The notes under the pieces: generated by a model
What the model saw: only the letters and a program-made list of their open reading frames with translations
Databases searched by the model: none
What the model was told of the DNA's origin: nothing
Source: Salaquimonas pukyongi
GTDB taxonomy: Bacteria > Pseudomonadota > Alphaproteobacteria > Rhizobiales > Rhizobiaceae
Length of the DNA stretch: 64,000 bases
Reading direction: 5' to 3'
NCBI RefSeq assembly: GCF_001953055.1
Contig: NZ_CP019044.1
Span: forward strand, 1,798,001 to 1,862,000
Shown here: one piece after another, positions 28,476 to 38,960 of the stretch
Numbering within the stretch: position 1 is the stretch's first letter
Layout: every line of letters begins with the position of its first letter
Made by a program: the position numbers and the translations under genes

Positions 28476-29058
28476 GGAATGTTCACCGGGTCCAACTGAT
28501 CTTGTTTGCGCTTTCAGGCCCTGCGCTTAACTCAAAGCCCCAACCGCACCTGTTTGAAACCATGGCTTGGCCTGTTGCAGGCCCGGCTTGCCGCGGCAAC
28601 CGGGCCGCATGATGACCGGCAAAGGAGAAAATTCCCGCCGCAACCGGTCGCAACGCCGCCCTTCCGGTAAGCCGTGCCCGCAAGCCATGCCCGCAAGCCA
28701 TGCCCGCAAGCCATGTCTGTAAACCATGCAGGTGGTTCCGCACAGGTGGGGCGCTTTTAGACGAGGGCGCAAAAACTGTCCACAGGCAGGGTCAATTTCG
28801 CCGCTGCCGCAAGCAAGTCCTCCAATAACGGCAAGCCCCGCCATAACGGCCAGTCGAATGAACGGCCAGTTAAATGACAAACGCGGCGGAAACCCCGCCG
28901 CGCGGTAAAACCTGCATAAGGCAATGCCGCACAAGGAAATGGCCGAAACAAACGGACGGTTAGCCCCTTGATTCGGCCGGAGGCATGAGGCTTCAGCTCC
29001 CTGACAACTTCAACCCCCTGCCCGCTTCAGCGCATGCCCGCCTCAGCTCTTGGCCGCT
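28476..29058. other. Intergenic region alaS - recA with short tandem repeats
   Basis: No credible gene is seen in these 583 bp. The region holds five copies of a 13-bp unit (28667-28731) and two copies of a 16-bp unit (ACGGCCAGTYRAATGA at 28846-28861 and 28862-28877), and must contain the alaS promoter and the 3' end of the recA transcript. Confidence 0.6.
28667..28731. repeat. 13-bp tandem repeat, five copies
   Basis: Units are GTAAGCCGTGCCC, GCAAGCCATGCCC (twice), GCAAGCCATGTCT and GTAAACCATGCAG. The inner copies are identical and the outer ones have diverged, as expected for slippage-derived arrays. It is non-coding. Confidence 0.8.
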
Positions 29059-30177
<1,119 letters not shown>

Positions 30178-30250
30178 GGGGTTATCATCCTTCCCGGTTG
30201 CCGCATAGACTTTTCACCGCCTGTCCTCTTTCTTCCCGCGTGTCCCTGCC

Positions 30251-30301
30251 GCCCAGTGCGCTGCTTTGCCCAGTGCGCTGCTTTGCCCGGTGCGCTGCTT
30301 C
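30251..30301. repeat. 17-bp tandem repeat, three copies
   Basis: GCCCAGTGCGCTGCTTT occurs twice exactly (30251-30267, 30268-30284) and once with two changes (30285-30301). It lies in the predicted untranslated leader of recA. Confidence 0.8.
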
Positions 30302-30482
30302 AACACGCCCATAAGGCGCTCATAAGGCACCTTGCGCGCAGGCACGCGGCAACCCGCCCGGGCAGGCAAAACCGGAATGGCAACGCCCTGCAGGCTTTCA
30401 TCCCGCCTTCAGTGCGCCCGCCTTCAATCAGCGAGGACCGCCACCGGGGCGCCGGAATCATGAGGAATTCAGGCCTCGCCAC

Positions 30483-30512
30483 AATGTACCAGTTTTGTTC
30501 TCATTTTGTCAA
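30483..30512 (-). promoter_or_regulatory. recA promoter with LexA-binding site
   Basis: On the minus strand TTGACA (30507-30512) and TACATT (30483-30488) are 18 bp apart. Between and overlapping them lies GAAC-AAAACTG-GTAC (30486-30500), one base away from the alphaproteobacterial SOS box GAAC-N7-GAAC. LexA bound here would block RNA polymerase. Confidence 0.75.
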
Positions 30513-30551
30513 TCGGTGTAAGCAATTGAAAAAACGTCGGAATTAAAATTT

Positions 30552-30566
30552 GTTCTCGTGGTGTTC
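30552..30566. promoter_or_regulatory. Perfect SOS box (LexA site) upstream of recA
   Basis: GTTC-TCGTGGT-GTTC matches the alphaproteobacterial SOS box exactly. It lies 40 bp upstream of the recA promoter's -35 box and 15 bp before the insertion sequence border, so its original target gene may have been lost or displaced. Confidence 0.7.
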
Positions 30567-30643
30567 TTGGCGACTCCGATCCGCATATATCCCCTTGACG
30601 TATGTAGCGCTAATCCCTATATATGGAGTACAGGAGATTGGCG

Positions 30644-31510
30644 ATGTTTAAACCGATGAATATTCAGAAGTTTTTCGAGTTGTTCCCGAATGATGATGCC
30701 TGCTTGGAGCATCTGTTCAAGATACGCTACGGCACCGAACCGCGTTGCACGAAGTGCGGACAGGTCGGCAAGTTTCGCAAACTGTCCAAGATGCCTGCCT
30801 ACACCTGTAATTGCGGCCATCACATTCACCCGATGGTTGGCACCCCGTTTGAACGGTCCAGAACCCCTTTGCAGAAGTGGTTCTATGCCATGTTCATCTT
30901 CACCACGACGCGCAACGGTGTTGCTGCAAAGGAAATTCAGCGCCAGCTTGGCGTGACCTACAAGACGGCGTGGCGCATCGCGCATGAAATCCGCAAGTAC
31001 ATGAACCAAGTGGACGGCGACGGTCCTATCGGCCCGAAGGGCATTGTAGAGGCTGACAAGGCGTTTATCGGCGGCAAGGACAAACAGGGTCAGGACGACA
31101 AATCGGTTGTTCTCGGCGTTGTGGAGCGTGGTGGCGATCTGGTCACTCGTGTCATTCCGAACCGCCGCGAGTATACCGTTGCCAATGCGGTCACTTCCCT
31201 TGTCCAGCGCGGCGCTAGAATTGCCACAGACGAAGCTCGCGCCTTCAAGAACCTTCCCGAATACGGATACCGTCACGGCACGGTCAATCACTCCAAGAAG
31301 GAATGGACGGCTGGACCGAATAACGAGGTTCATACCAACACCATTGAAGCTTTCTGGGGCTGGTTGAAACGGGGCGTCAACGGAACGCATGTCTGGGTAT
31401 CTGAAAAGCATCTGCCGAAATACCTTGGCGAGTTCGAGTTCCGTTTCAATCTTCGGGATCGTCCCGATCAGATGTTCCCCCTGCTTCTGGTTTCTTTCCC
31501 CAAGCCATAG
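30644..31510 (+). CDS. IS1595-family (ISXO2-like) transposase
   Basis: The 288-residue transposase starts with a zinc-ribbon region (CTKCG ... CNCG, about residues 35-65) and continues with an ISXO2-like DDE domain: VEADKAFIGG, ATDEARAF and NTIEAFWGWLKRG contain the likely D, D and E residues. The ATG at 30644 is preferred because AGGAG lies 7 bp upstream; an in-frame ATG at 30623 has no such site. The frame is intact, so the element could still be active. Confidence 0.92.
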   Translation: MFKPMNIQKFFELFPNDDACLEHLFKIRYGTEPRCTKCGQVGKFRKLSKMPAYTCNCGHHIHPMVGTPFERSRTPLQKWFYAMFIFTTTRNGVAAKEIQRQLGVTYKTAWRIAHEIRKYMNQVDGDGPIGPKGIVEADKAFIGGKDKQGQDDKSVVLGVVERGGDLVTRVIPNRREYTVANAVTSLVQRGARIATDEARAFKNLPEYGYRHGTVNHSKKEWTAGPNNEVHTNTIEAFWGWLKRGVNGTHVWVSEKHLPKYLGEFEFRFNLRDRPDQMFPLLLVSFPKP

Positions 31511-31628
31511 CGTTTAGGAGGCGGTTGAATGCCGCCTCATCGCCTTCCGCGTCGTGTTCCTTGGCGAACTGTTTGAGAAGCCCTTTCTTGCGGGCTTCTT
31601 CAAGGCTTAGATATCTTCCGGTGGACAT
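31446..31628 (-). CDS. Small ORF associated with the IS1595 element
   Basis: A 60-residue, charged protein (MSTGRYLSLEEARKKGLLKQ...) overlaps the 3' end of the transposase gene on the opposite strand and the end of the passenger membrane gene. Similar small SLEEARK proteins are known to sit beside IS1595-type transposases, which supports a real gene, but no function is known. Confidence 0.6.
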   Translation of the reverse strand: MSTGRYLSLEEARKKGLLKQFAKEHDAEGDEAAFNRLLNAMAWGKKPEAGGTSDRDDPED

Positions 31629-32257
31629 AGCAACTCCAATGCTTTCCGGTTTATTCTTAGATCGCCGTAGATTCTCTGCTCTTGCCGATTGAGGTTGGCT
31701 TCTTCTGCTTCATGAGTATGAATGACCGGCGCGTCCTCGGATGAGTCCGCTATGTAAACATAGTCAAGCTTTATGTAGTTATCCCCCCAAAACCTTGACG
31801 GTATCTGCTTTCGGAAGTCCTGAAAACGATCCGGCAATTCAATAATTTCATACCCCCAAATTGGGATTTGCCCCTCAAAACCGATTTCCCGCAATTTTGC
31901 AGCAGCTTTGCTCCGCTTTGCATCAATATCCAAGTCGGGTGACCACTGGCCCGACAGCCTTTCTATGATTAGTTCGATTGCATCTTTTACAGAGATTAGA
32001 TGCCGACCCGATCGATCAAAGAACTCCCAGCTTTCTCTGATTGTCCTTTCCTGTTTCACCACTGTGATTATCAGTCCGACAACCGCCCAGGTGATAATCA
32101 GGCCGAGCGCAATTGGTATCACAACCCACCAACTCATCTCCGGCCACCCAATCGAAGGAGAAACGAAGTTGTAGACTGTGATGATCCCAGCGAGTGCGCT
32201 AGGCAGCATAAACCACTTGCCGCCCACCGCCTTGATAAAGGCTTTGATGTGTTCCAT
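31607..32257 (-). CDS. Passenger membrane protein of the IS1595 element
   Basis: The 216-residue product has two N-terminal membrane segments (about residues 15-33 and 43-67, IPIALGLIITWAVVGLIITVV) and a soluble C-terminal part of about 145 residues with EGQIPIWGYEIIELPDRFQDF. It lies within the inverted repeats and is not needed for transposition, so it is cargo. Function is unknown; the GTAGGGG before the ATG fits a translated gene. Base composition is more AT-rich than neighbouring chromosomal genes. Confidence 0.7.
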   Translation of the reverse strand: MEHIKAFIKAVGGKWFMLPSALAGIITVYNFVSPSIGWPEMSWWVVIPIALGLIITWAVVGLIITVVKQERTIRESWEFFDRSGRHLISVKDAIELIIERLSGQWSPDLDIDAKRSKAAAKLREIGFEGQIPIWGYEIIELPDRFQDFRKQIPSRFWGDNYIKLDYVYIADSSEDAPVIHTHEAEEANLNRQEQRIYGDLRINRKALELLCPPEDI

Positions 32258-32339
32258 CCCCTACACATGATACCAACCCTCGAAAGAGTCAAGCATACGT
32301 TTAGGGGATATATGCGCTCCGATCCGCATGCATTGGCTT

Positions 32340-32768
32340 TTAGCCAGCCAGCCCGCCGCCGAGGGAATGGCCGGTCAGGGTGACATCCTGGGCAATGCCG
32401 TCAAAGGCATCGGCGCCGGTTGCCGCTTCGTAGAACTCGAACGCCAATTCCGACTGGCCGGTCGGATACCCGCCGCCCGAAATCCAGCCATTCAGAACAT
32501 CACTGCCCCCACTCTCCGGATCGGAAGAGAAAGTGTCGTTGTCCGTTCCCCGATAGGAAATGACCGTCTCGCCGTTCCACTCATAGGCGACCGCGTAGAA
32601 TCCGGCGGCGACTTCAGGGTCATTCACCCCAGTGTCCGACTGCTGAGTAATGGTTGCTGTGCCGATTGAAGCTCCCAATCCGCCTAGACCTTCGATCCCC
32701 TCGCCATAACCGCGATTGTATACGTCCATGGAAAGGATGGCGTACATAAGATCAGGTGAAATACTCAT
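32340..32768 (-). pseudogene. Class 3 lipase-like gene, truncated after the nucleophile motif
   Basis: The 142 residues (MSISPDLMYAILSMDVYNRG...) match the N-terminal part of class 3-type lipases, with VAYEWNGETVISYRGTDND and the nucleophile elbow VTLTGHSLGGGLAG immediately followed by a stop. The rest of the alpha/beta hydrolase fold, with the Asp and His of the triad, is missing, and no continuation is visible on the other side of the nearby insertion sequence. The gene was therefore cut by an earlier rearrangement. It overlaps the upstream lipoprotein gene by an ATGA junction, which suggests a former effector-immunity or enzyme-chaperone pair. Confidence 0.7.
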
Positions 32769-33466
32769 TTGAAGCTCTCCGAAGTGAAATTGCCCGTAGA
32801 CAATGAATTCGCAGACCGATTGGCCGCATCAATTCGCTCGTAACGTTGACCATCCAACTGGTTTGGCCAAACATCCTTCAGCCACCCCAGCACCTTCTCC
32901 ACCTCGCCATCGGTGACGGGTTCGTCGGTGATTTCCAGCGTGACCGATTTCAGCCGGTAGCCGGGGCCGAAAGTCGCGGCGAGATCATCGGGATCAACCG
33001 CCTTGACGCTCGCCGGATTGTCGATGTTGGAAAACGTCACCAGTTGCGGGATGTATTTGCGCGGTACCGTGCCCTTGCGCCCGACCTGTTCCAGCGCTGC
33101 ACCACGTTCCTCGAAGGGGGCCTTCGCCATGGCCGGATCGAGAACAACATGCTGGGCCAGCGTCGCAGCACCATTGATCAACGCAAACAAATAGCGGCCG
33201 CTCCCAAGCTCAACGACAGCCGCCTCACCACGCAAACCGTTGACGGCCCGCCCGCCCGGCGAACCGGGAACGAGCGTATCGTTTTTCCATGTCACCTGCT
33301 GAACGGCCGAACCGGACTTCTCGCCCTGCGGCGTTTCCACTGTCACCGTCAGCTTCTGGTGCCAGTTCCAGCTCTCGCCGCAGACAGAAAGCAAAAGTGC
33401 GGCAAGAAGGAGAACCGCCGTCCGAAGAGGCAACGAAACAGGCCACATTGGAGCACGCCCATGCAT
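32765..33466 (-). CDS. Lipoprotein-like partner of the truncated lipase
   Basis: From the ATG at 33466 the product has 233 residues with an N-terminal signal (LPLRTAVLLLAALLLSVC, Cys at about 29; the -1 Val makes the lipobox imperfect). The mature domain starts ESWNWHQKLTVTVETPQGEKSG. It is directly upstream of and overlaps the lipase gene, so they were co-expressed. Pairs of secreted lipase plus periplasmic lipoprotein occur as type VI secretion effector and immunity proteins, but the family here is not identified and no secretion genes are nearby. Later or earlier starts are possible. Confidence 0.6.
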   Translation of the reverse strand: MHGRAPMWPVSLPLRTAVLLLAALLLSVCGESWNWHQKLTVTVETPQGEKSGSAVQQVTWKNDTLVPGSPGGRAVNGLRGEAAVVELGSGRYLFALINGAATLAQHVVLDPAMAKAPFEERGAALEQVGRKGTVPRKYIPQLVTFSNIDNPASVKAVDPDDLAATFGPGYRLKSVTLEITDEPVTDGEVEKVLGWLKDVWPNQLDGQRYERIDAANRSANSLSTGNFTSESFK

Positions 33467-33852
33467 CACCCGAGCGCCTGCTTGACCCACCTGTGCCACA
33501 TCTGCTTCCACTCCCGGCAAGAAAGCTCTCCTCATTGCGCCCACACCCCAACAACGCCCCTTGGACGGTACCGCCAGAAAACTCCCCACGAGCTGCAATC
33601 CGGCTTCCCGTCCACAACCTTTTCTTGCATATCCGATTCCCTGCCGATGCTTAAGGCTGTATTGGCGGCAAAACGGCGCTGTCACAATACCGCCATACCC
33701 CTTCCCGCCCGCTTAACGCGGCCTGTCGAATCCCGCGGAAAGCGGCAAGGAACGCATGAACACTTGCAGAACAGGTGCCGAACATGTTATGGATATGCAA
33801 TTTTCCACCGCCAGATTCGATTATCGGGCGGATATCCAACGGGAGTCATGCC
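33467..33852. other. lexA upstream region
   Basis: These 386 bp between the lipoprotein gene and lexA contain the divergent promoters and the lexA operators at 33758-33783. No further gene is supported; in-frame upstream extension of the lipoprotein ORF is not credible. Confidence 0.5.
33758..33783. promoter_or_regulatory. Double SOS box of lexA
   Basis: GAAC occurs three times with 7-bp spacers (33758-33761, 33769-33772, 33780-33783), giving two overlapping GAAC-N7-GAAC boxes on one face of the helix. They lie 70-95 bp upstream of the lexA start codon and fit autoregulation. Confidence 0.85.
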
Positions 33853-34752
33853 ATGCTCACCCGCAAACAGCACGAATTGCTGATGCTGATCCACGCCCGC
33901 CTGCAGGAAGAAGGCATTCCCCCTTCCTTTGACGAGATGAAGGATGCGCTGTCGCTGAAGTCGAAATCGGGCATTCACCGCCTGATCACCGCGCTTGAGG
34001 AGCGCGGCTTCATCCGCCGCCTGCCCAACCGGGCCCGTGCGCTGGAGGTCATCAAGCTGCCGGACGGCTATGACCCGGCGAGAACCGCCCCGACGGCTTT
34101 CCCGGGTTCAGTTGGAGGCGCGGCAGGAGGCGCCGCCCCAGCGAGCGCCGCAAAAGGCTTCGGCGTCATCGATGGCGGCTTGTCCGGCGCCGCTGCCCAG
34201 GGCGCCCACAGCAACACTGGCGCCCACAGCAACACTGACAATGTCACGGAAGTCCAGTTCGGCAGCCAGCGCGGCGGCATTGCCGCAAGGTTCCGTTCTT
34301 CCGGCAAGGATGAGGCGGGCAATGCCCCCTCAAGCAATGCCCCGCAGCGGGGCATGGAGGAAGCCGCATCCGGTTACGACGTTCCCCTCATGGGCCGCAT
34401 CGCCGCCGGCGTTCCCATCTCCGCCATCCAGCAGGTGACCGGCAACCTTGCCGTGCCGCCCTCCATGATCGGCATGGGCAGCCATTTCGCCCTGGAGGTT
34501 CAGGGCGATTCGATGGTGGAAGCGGGCATTCTTGATGGCGATACCGTCATCATCCAGGAAACGCCGGCAGCCGATGCCGGCGACATTGTGGTCGCGCTGG
34601 TCGATGAAGAGGAAGCAACGCTCAAGCGCTTCAGGCGGCAGGACGGAAAGATTGCGCTGGAAGCGTGCAATCCGGCCTATGAAACCCGAGTGCTGCCGGC
34701 AGACCGTGTCCGCATTCAGGGCAAGCTTGCCGGGCTTGTGCGCAAATACTGA
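33853..34752 (+). CDS. lexA: LexA repressor
   Basis: The 299-residue SOS repressor has an N-terminal winged helix (residues 1-65, [18 protein letters not shown]...), a cleavage site A185-G186 in GRIAAGVPI, and the Ser-Lys dyad S220 (QGDSMVEAG) and K258 (ATLKRF). The linker between the two domains (about residues 70-175) is roughly 60 residues longer than in typical alphaproteobacterial LexA and is rich in Gly, Ala, Ser and Asn; it contains a GAHSNT duplication. The ATG at 33853 is chosen for the conserved N-terminus. Confidence 0.95.
   Translation: MLTRKQHELLMLIHARLQEEGIPPSFDEMKDALSLKSKSGIHRLITALEERGFIRRLPNRARALEVIKLPDGYDPARTAPTAFPGSVGGAAGGAAPASAAKGFGVIDGGLSGAAAQGAHSNTGAHSNTDNVTEVQFGSQRGGIAARFRSSGKDEAGNAPSSNAPQRGMEEAASGYDVPLMGRIAAGVPISAIQQVTGNLAVPPSMIGMGSHFALEVQGDSMVEAGILDGDTVIIQETPAADAGDIVVALVDEEEATLKRFRRQDGKIALEACNPAYETRVLPADRVRIQGKLAGLVRKY
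34201..34236 (+). repeat. 18-bp in-frame duplication in lexA
   Basis: GGCGCCCACAGCAACACT is present twice in tandem and encodes [12 protein letters not shown] in the LexA linker. The copies are identical, so the duplication is recent. Confidence 0.85.
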
Positions 34753-34818
34753 CGGGCCTGCAGGTTTTTTCCAGGGGCACAACGCCTGATGAGGGCGGGA
34801 ATATCGGTTTCCTGGGGG

Positions 34819-34971
34819 TCAACTGCGCGAGAGGACGTAAACAAATCCGGAGGCTGCTACCAGCCCAGCGATGACCGTGTAGGGCACGCCGAACACGGCA
34901 AGCCCGGGCGGAAACACGCCCGCCAGAACGCCAATACACAGCAATACCGCAAATACGGCAATCAAACGCAT
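34819..34971 (-). CDS. 50-residue two-span membrane protein
   Basis: A small protein (MRLIAVFAVLLCIGVLAGVF...) that is almost entirely hydrophobic, with two membrane segments separated by a short PPGLAVFGVPY turn. AAGGCAAGG precedes the ATG. It is convergent with lexA. No family was recognised. Confidence 0.55.
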   Translation of the reverse strand: MRLIAVFAVLLCIGVLAGVFPPGLAVFGVPYTVIAGLVAASGFVYVLSRS

Positions 34972-35013
34972 GGGGCCTTGCCTTCCGGCTTTGCCGGCTT
35001 CGTTAAAGGCCAC

Positions 35014-36068
<1,055 letters not shown>

Positions 36069-36142
36069 ATTCAAATTCCCGGCACCGGGCATCCCGTCCG
36101 GTCCGCCCAGCAATCAACCAGCGCTATTACAGAGAGGCTATC

Positions 36143-37551
36143 ATGACCACAGCAGCTGATATTCTAAAACGCATCAAGGACGATGACGTGAAATTCCTTG
36201 ACGTGCGCTTCACCGACCCGCGCGGCAAGATGCAGCACGTCACCATGGATGCCGGCATTGTCGACGAGGACATGTTTGCCGATGGCATCATGTTCGACGG
36301 CTCTTCCATTGCCGGCTGGAAGGCAATCAACGAATCCGACATGACCTTGATGCCCGATCTCGACACGGTCCATGTCGATCCGTTCTTTGCCCAGTCGACC
36401 CTGGCGATTTTCTGCGACGTGCTCGATCCTGTTTCCGGCGAACCTTATGGCCGCGACCCGCGCGGCACCGCCAGGAAGGCGGAAGCCTATCTGAAGGCCT
36501 CCGGCATCGGTGACACGGTCTTTGTCGGCCCGGAAGCCGAATTCTTCGTTTTCGACGACGTGCGGTTTTCCGCCGATCCCTACAATACCGGCTTCCAGCT
36601 CGACTGCACCGAACTGCCTTCCAACATGGCCACCGAATATGAAGGCGGCAATATGGGCCACCGCCCGCGCACCAAGGGCGGTTACTTTCCCGTTCCCCGG
36701 TCGACTCCGGTCAGGACTACCGTTCCGAAATGCTGTCGGTTCTTACCGAAATGGGCGTCAAGGTCGAAAAACACCACCACGAGGTGGCCGCAGCCCAGCA
36801 TGAGCTCGGCATCATGTTCGATGTGATGACGCGCAACGCCGACAAGATGCAGATCTACAAATACGCCGTGCATCAGGTAGCCCATGCCTATGGCAAGACG
36901 GCAACCTTCATGCCCAAACCCGTCTATGGCGACAACGGCACGGGCATGCACGTTCACATGTCGATCTGGAAAGACGGCAAACCGACCTTCGCCGGCAATG
37001 AATATGCCGGCCTGTCGGAAACCTGCCTGTACTATATCGGCGGTGTCATCAAGCATGCCAAGGCCATCAACGCCTTCACCAACCCGTCCACCAACTCCTA
37101 CAAGCGTCTGGTTCCAGGCTATGAGGCCCCGGTCCTGCTCGCCTATTCAGCGCGCAACCGCTCGGCTTCCTGTCGCATTCCCTTCGGCTCCTCGCCAAAG
37201 TCGAAGCGCGTGGAGGTTCGTTTCCCGGACCCGACCCAGAACCCCTATCTCGGCTTTGCCGCCATGCTGATGGCGGGCCTTGACGGCATCAAGAACAAGA
37301 TCCATCCCGGCGACGCCATGGACAAGGATCTTTACGATCTGCCGCCGAAGGAGCTCAAAAAGATCCCGACGGTGTGTGGCAGCCTGCGCGAAGCGCTGGA
37401 AAGCCTTGCCAAGGATCACAAGTTCCTGCTTGAGGGCGGCGTCTTCGACAAGGATCAGATCGATGCCTATATCGAACTGAAAATGGAAGAGGTCGAGCGT
37501 TATGAAATGACGCCGCACCCGGTCGAATTCGACATGTACTATTCGGTGTAA
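36143..37551 (+). CDS. glnA: Glutamine synthetase type I, frameshifted
   Basis: The combined product of about 469 residues is the type I-beta glutamine synthetase that fixes ammonia into glutamine. Visible are [10 protein letters not shown], the metal/ATP segment [35 protein letters not shown] and the adenylylation site Tyr in DLYDLPPKE near the C-terminus. The frame breaks after ...KGGYFPVP; adding one C to CCCC at 36695-36698 restores [13 protein letters not shown]. As both halves are conserved to the last residue and the enzyme is central to nitrogen assimilation, the shift is very likely a sequence error. Confidence 0.93.
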
Positions 37552-37616
37552 TTTCTGAAGCGGCGGCCCAAAGCGCTGCCGCGTTACATGCACCGGTCTT
37601 CAAACCCGGTACAGAG

Positions 37617-37649
37617 CCCGGATTGCCTGGTGCAATCCGGGTTTTGTTT
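37617..37649 (+). terminator. Intrinsic terminator of glnA
   Basis: CCCGGATTGC (37617-37626) pairs perfectly with GCAATCCGGG (37632-37641) around the loop CTGGT, followed by TTTTGTTT. It sits between the convergent glnA and hisC-like genes and overlaps the end of the latter. Confidence 0.85.
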
Positions 37650-38796
37650 ACGCGCCGGCTGTTTCCAGCACCTGCGGCAGCACTTCTGCCAGCAGATCCA
37701 TATCCTGCGGCCTGCCTACCCCGATGCGCACACAGCGATTGCCCGGTGCGGCAAACGGCATGCGCACGAACAGGCCGCGCTCGACCAGTCCGTCGAGCAC
37801 CGATTTGGCGAACGCTGCATCCTTTCCGCAGTCAACCGCCACGAAATTGGTTGCCGACGGAAGTGCCTGCAGTCCGTTTTCCCGGGCGATTTGATAAATC
37901 CGCTCACGGCCTTCTGCTACCTGGCTCTTGACCGCTTCAAGCCATTGCCGGTCGCCAAGGGCTGCCAAGGCACCGGCCTGGGCGATGCGGTTGACCCCAA
38001 AATGGTTGCGCACCTTGTTGAATGCGGAAATCACGCTTTCTTCCCCGATCGCATATCCGATCCTGGCGCCCGCCATGCCATAGGCCTTGGAAAAGGTGCG
38101 AAAGCGTATGACGCCCCGATTGGTCACATCAAGCGCGGGCGCCGTGCCTTCGGGGGCAAATTCGACATAGGCTTCATCAAGAAACAGGGTCGCATCCTGG
38201 GGCATGGCGGCAATCATCGCCTCAATTTTGCTGCCATTCCACCAGGTTCCCATCGGGTTGTCGGGATTGCACAGATAAACGATCCTGGCGCCCTGTTCGC
38301 CTGCCTGGCGGGCAAGGCCCATCGCATCTTCCCGGTCGTCCCTGAAAGGCACCCTGACCAGATGCCCGCCAAAGCCCGCAACGTGAAAATTGAAGGTGGG
38401 ATAGGCACCGTCTGAGGTGACGACCCTTACCCCCGGCTCAATGAACAGCCGGGCCGCCACGCCCAACAGTCCGTCAATCCCCTCGCCCACCATGATGTTT
38501 TCAGGCCCAACGCCAAGCCCGTCCGCAATCGCATGGCGCAGGTCATGGTTTTCCGGATCACCGTATTTCCATGCTTCCCCGGCTGCCGCCCGCATCGCTT
38601 TAAGGGCTTTCGGCGATGGACCGAAAACATTCTCATTGGCACCAATGCGTGCCTTGAAAGCCATGCCGCGGCTGCGCTCTGCGGTTTCCGGCCCGACAAA
38701 GGGCACCGTGGAAGGAAGGCTTTCAACTAGCAGGGTATGGGAAGCTGGCATGGCTGCTCGCAACGGATATCGAAAGATTTGAGTTCTTTCATTCAT
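37648..38796 (-). CDS. HisC-like aminotransferase (histidinol-phosphate aminotransferase family)
   Basis: The 382-residue PLP enzyme of fold type I belongs to the HisC family, with GANENVFGPSPKALKAM near residue 52, VYLCNPDNPMGTW, and the Schiff-base lysine in FRTFSKAYGMAGARIGY. HisC-like paralogues of Rhizobiales act on histidinol phosphate or on aromatic amino acids. No other histidine genes are adjacent, so it may be a second copy with another substrate. AAAGGTAG precedes the ATG at 38796. Confidence 0.85.
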   Translation of the reverse strand: MNERTQIFRYPLRAAMPASHTLLVESLPSTVPFVGPETAERSRGMAFKARIGANENVFGPSPKALKAMRAAAGEAWKYGDPENHDLRHAIADGLGVGPENIMVGEGIDGLLGVAARLFIEPGVRVVTSDGAYPTFNFHVAGFGGHLVRVPFRDDREDAMGLARQAGEQGARIVYLCNPDNPMGTWWNGSKIEAMIAAMPQDATLFLDEAYVEFAPEGTAPALDVTNRGVIRFRTFSKAYGMAGARIGYAIGEESVISAFNKVRNHFGVNRIAQAGALAALGDRQWLEAVKSQVAEGRERIYQIARENGLQALPSATNFVAVDCGKDAAFAKSVLDGLVERGLFVRMPFAAPGNRCVRIGVGRPQDMDLLAEVLPQVLETAGA

Positions 38797-38960
38797 CTAC
38801 CTTTAAGGTGCACGCAATAGGATAAATGCAGGCGCATATCTCAACCGGAAAATGATTCACGCCGAAACCGCGTTGGAGTGCCGCCCGCACGAAAAACAGG
38901 CCCCTTGCACAGGTTATACCTCAATCAAAATCAGCTGCCGCAAAAAATGGGAACTGACAT

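Larger units (their letters stand above)
30178..30581. other. recA leader and promoter region
   Basis: The 404 bp between recA and the insertion sequence contain the recA promoter with a LexA-type operator (30483-30512), a second, perfect SOS box (30552-30566), and three copies of a 17-bp repeat (30251-30301) that would be transcribed in a leader of nearly 300 nt. No gene is seen. Confidence 0.6.
30582..32316. mobile_element. IS1595-family insertion sequence with passenger genes
   Basis: The 1,735-bp element is bounded by 23-bp inverted repeats (CGCATATATCCCCTTGACGTATG at the left, the same with two changes at the right, 32294-32316). It carries an ISXO2-like DDE transposase on the plus strand and two ORFs on the minus strand. 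It separates the recA promoter region from the truncated lipase gene. Confidence 0.9.
30574..32324. repeat. 8-bp target site duplication flanking the IS1595-family element
   Basis: CTCCGATC is present at 30574-30581 and again at 32317-32324, directly outside the inverted repeats of the element. IS1595-family elements typically make 8-bp duplications, so the element arrived by transposition and its ends are intact. Confidence 0.85.

Noticed and set aside
28667-28731. CRISPR array
   Set aside because: The units are 13 bp and directly adjacent without spacers, and no cas genes are present.
34753-34790. lexA terminator
   Set aside because: CCTGCAGG followed by TTTTTT forms only a very short stem, too weak to call.
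36143-37551. Reading glnA as a pseudogene
   Set aside because: Both halves are fully conserved and one added C restores the protein; six other genes show the same type of break, so a sequence error is more likely.
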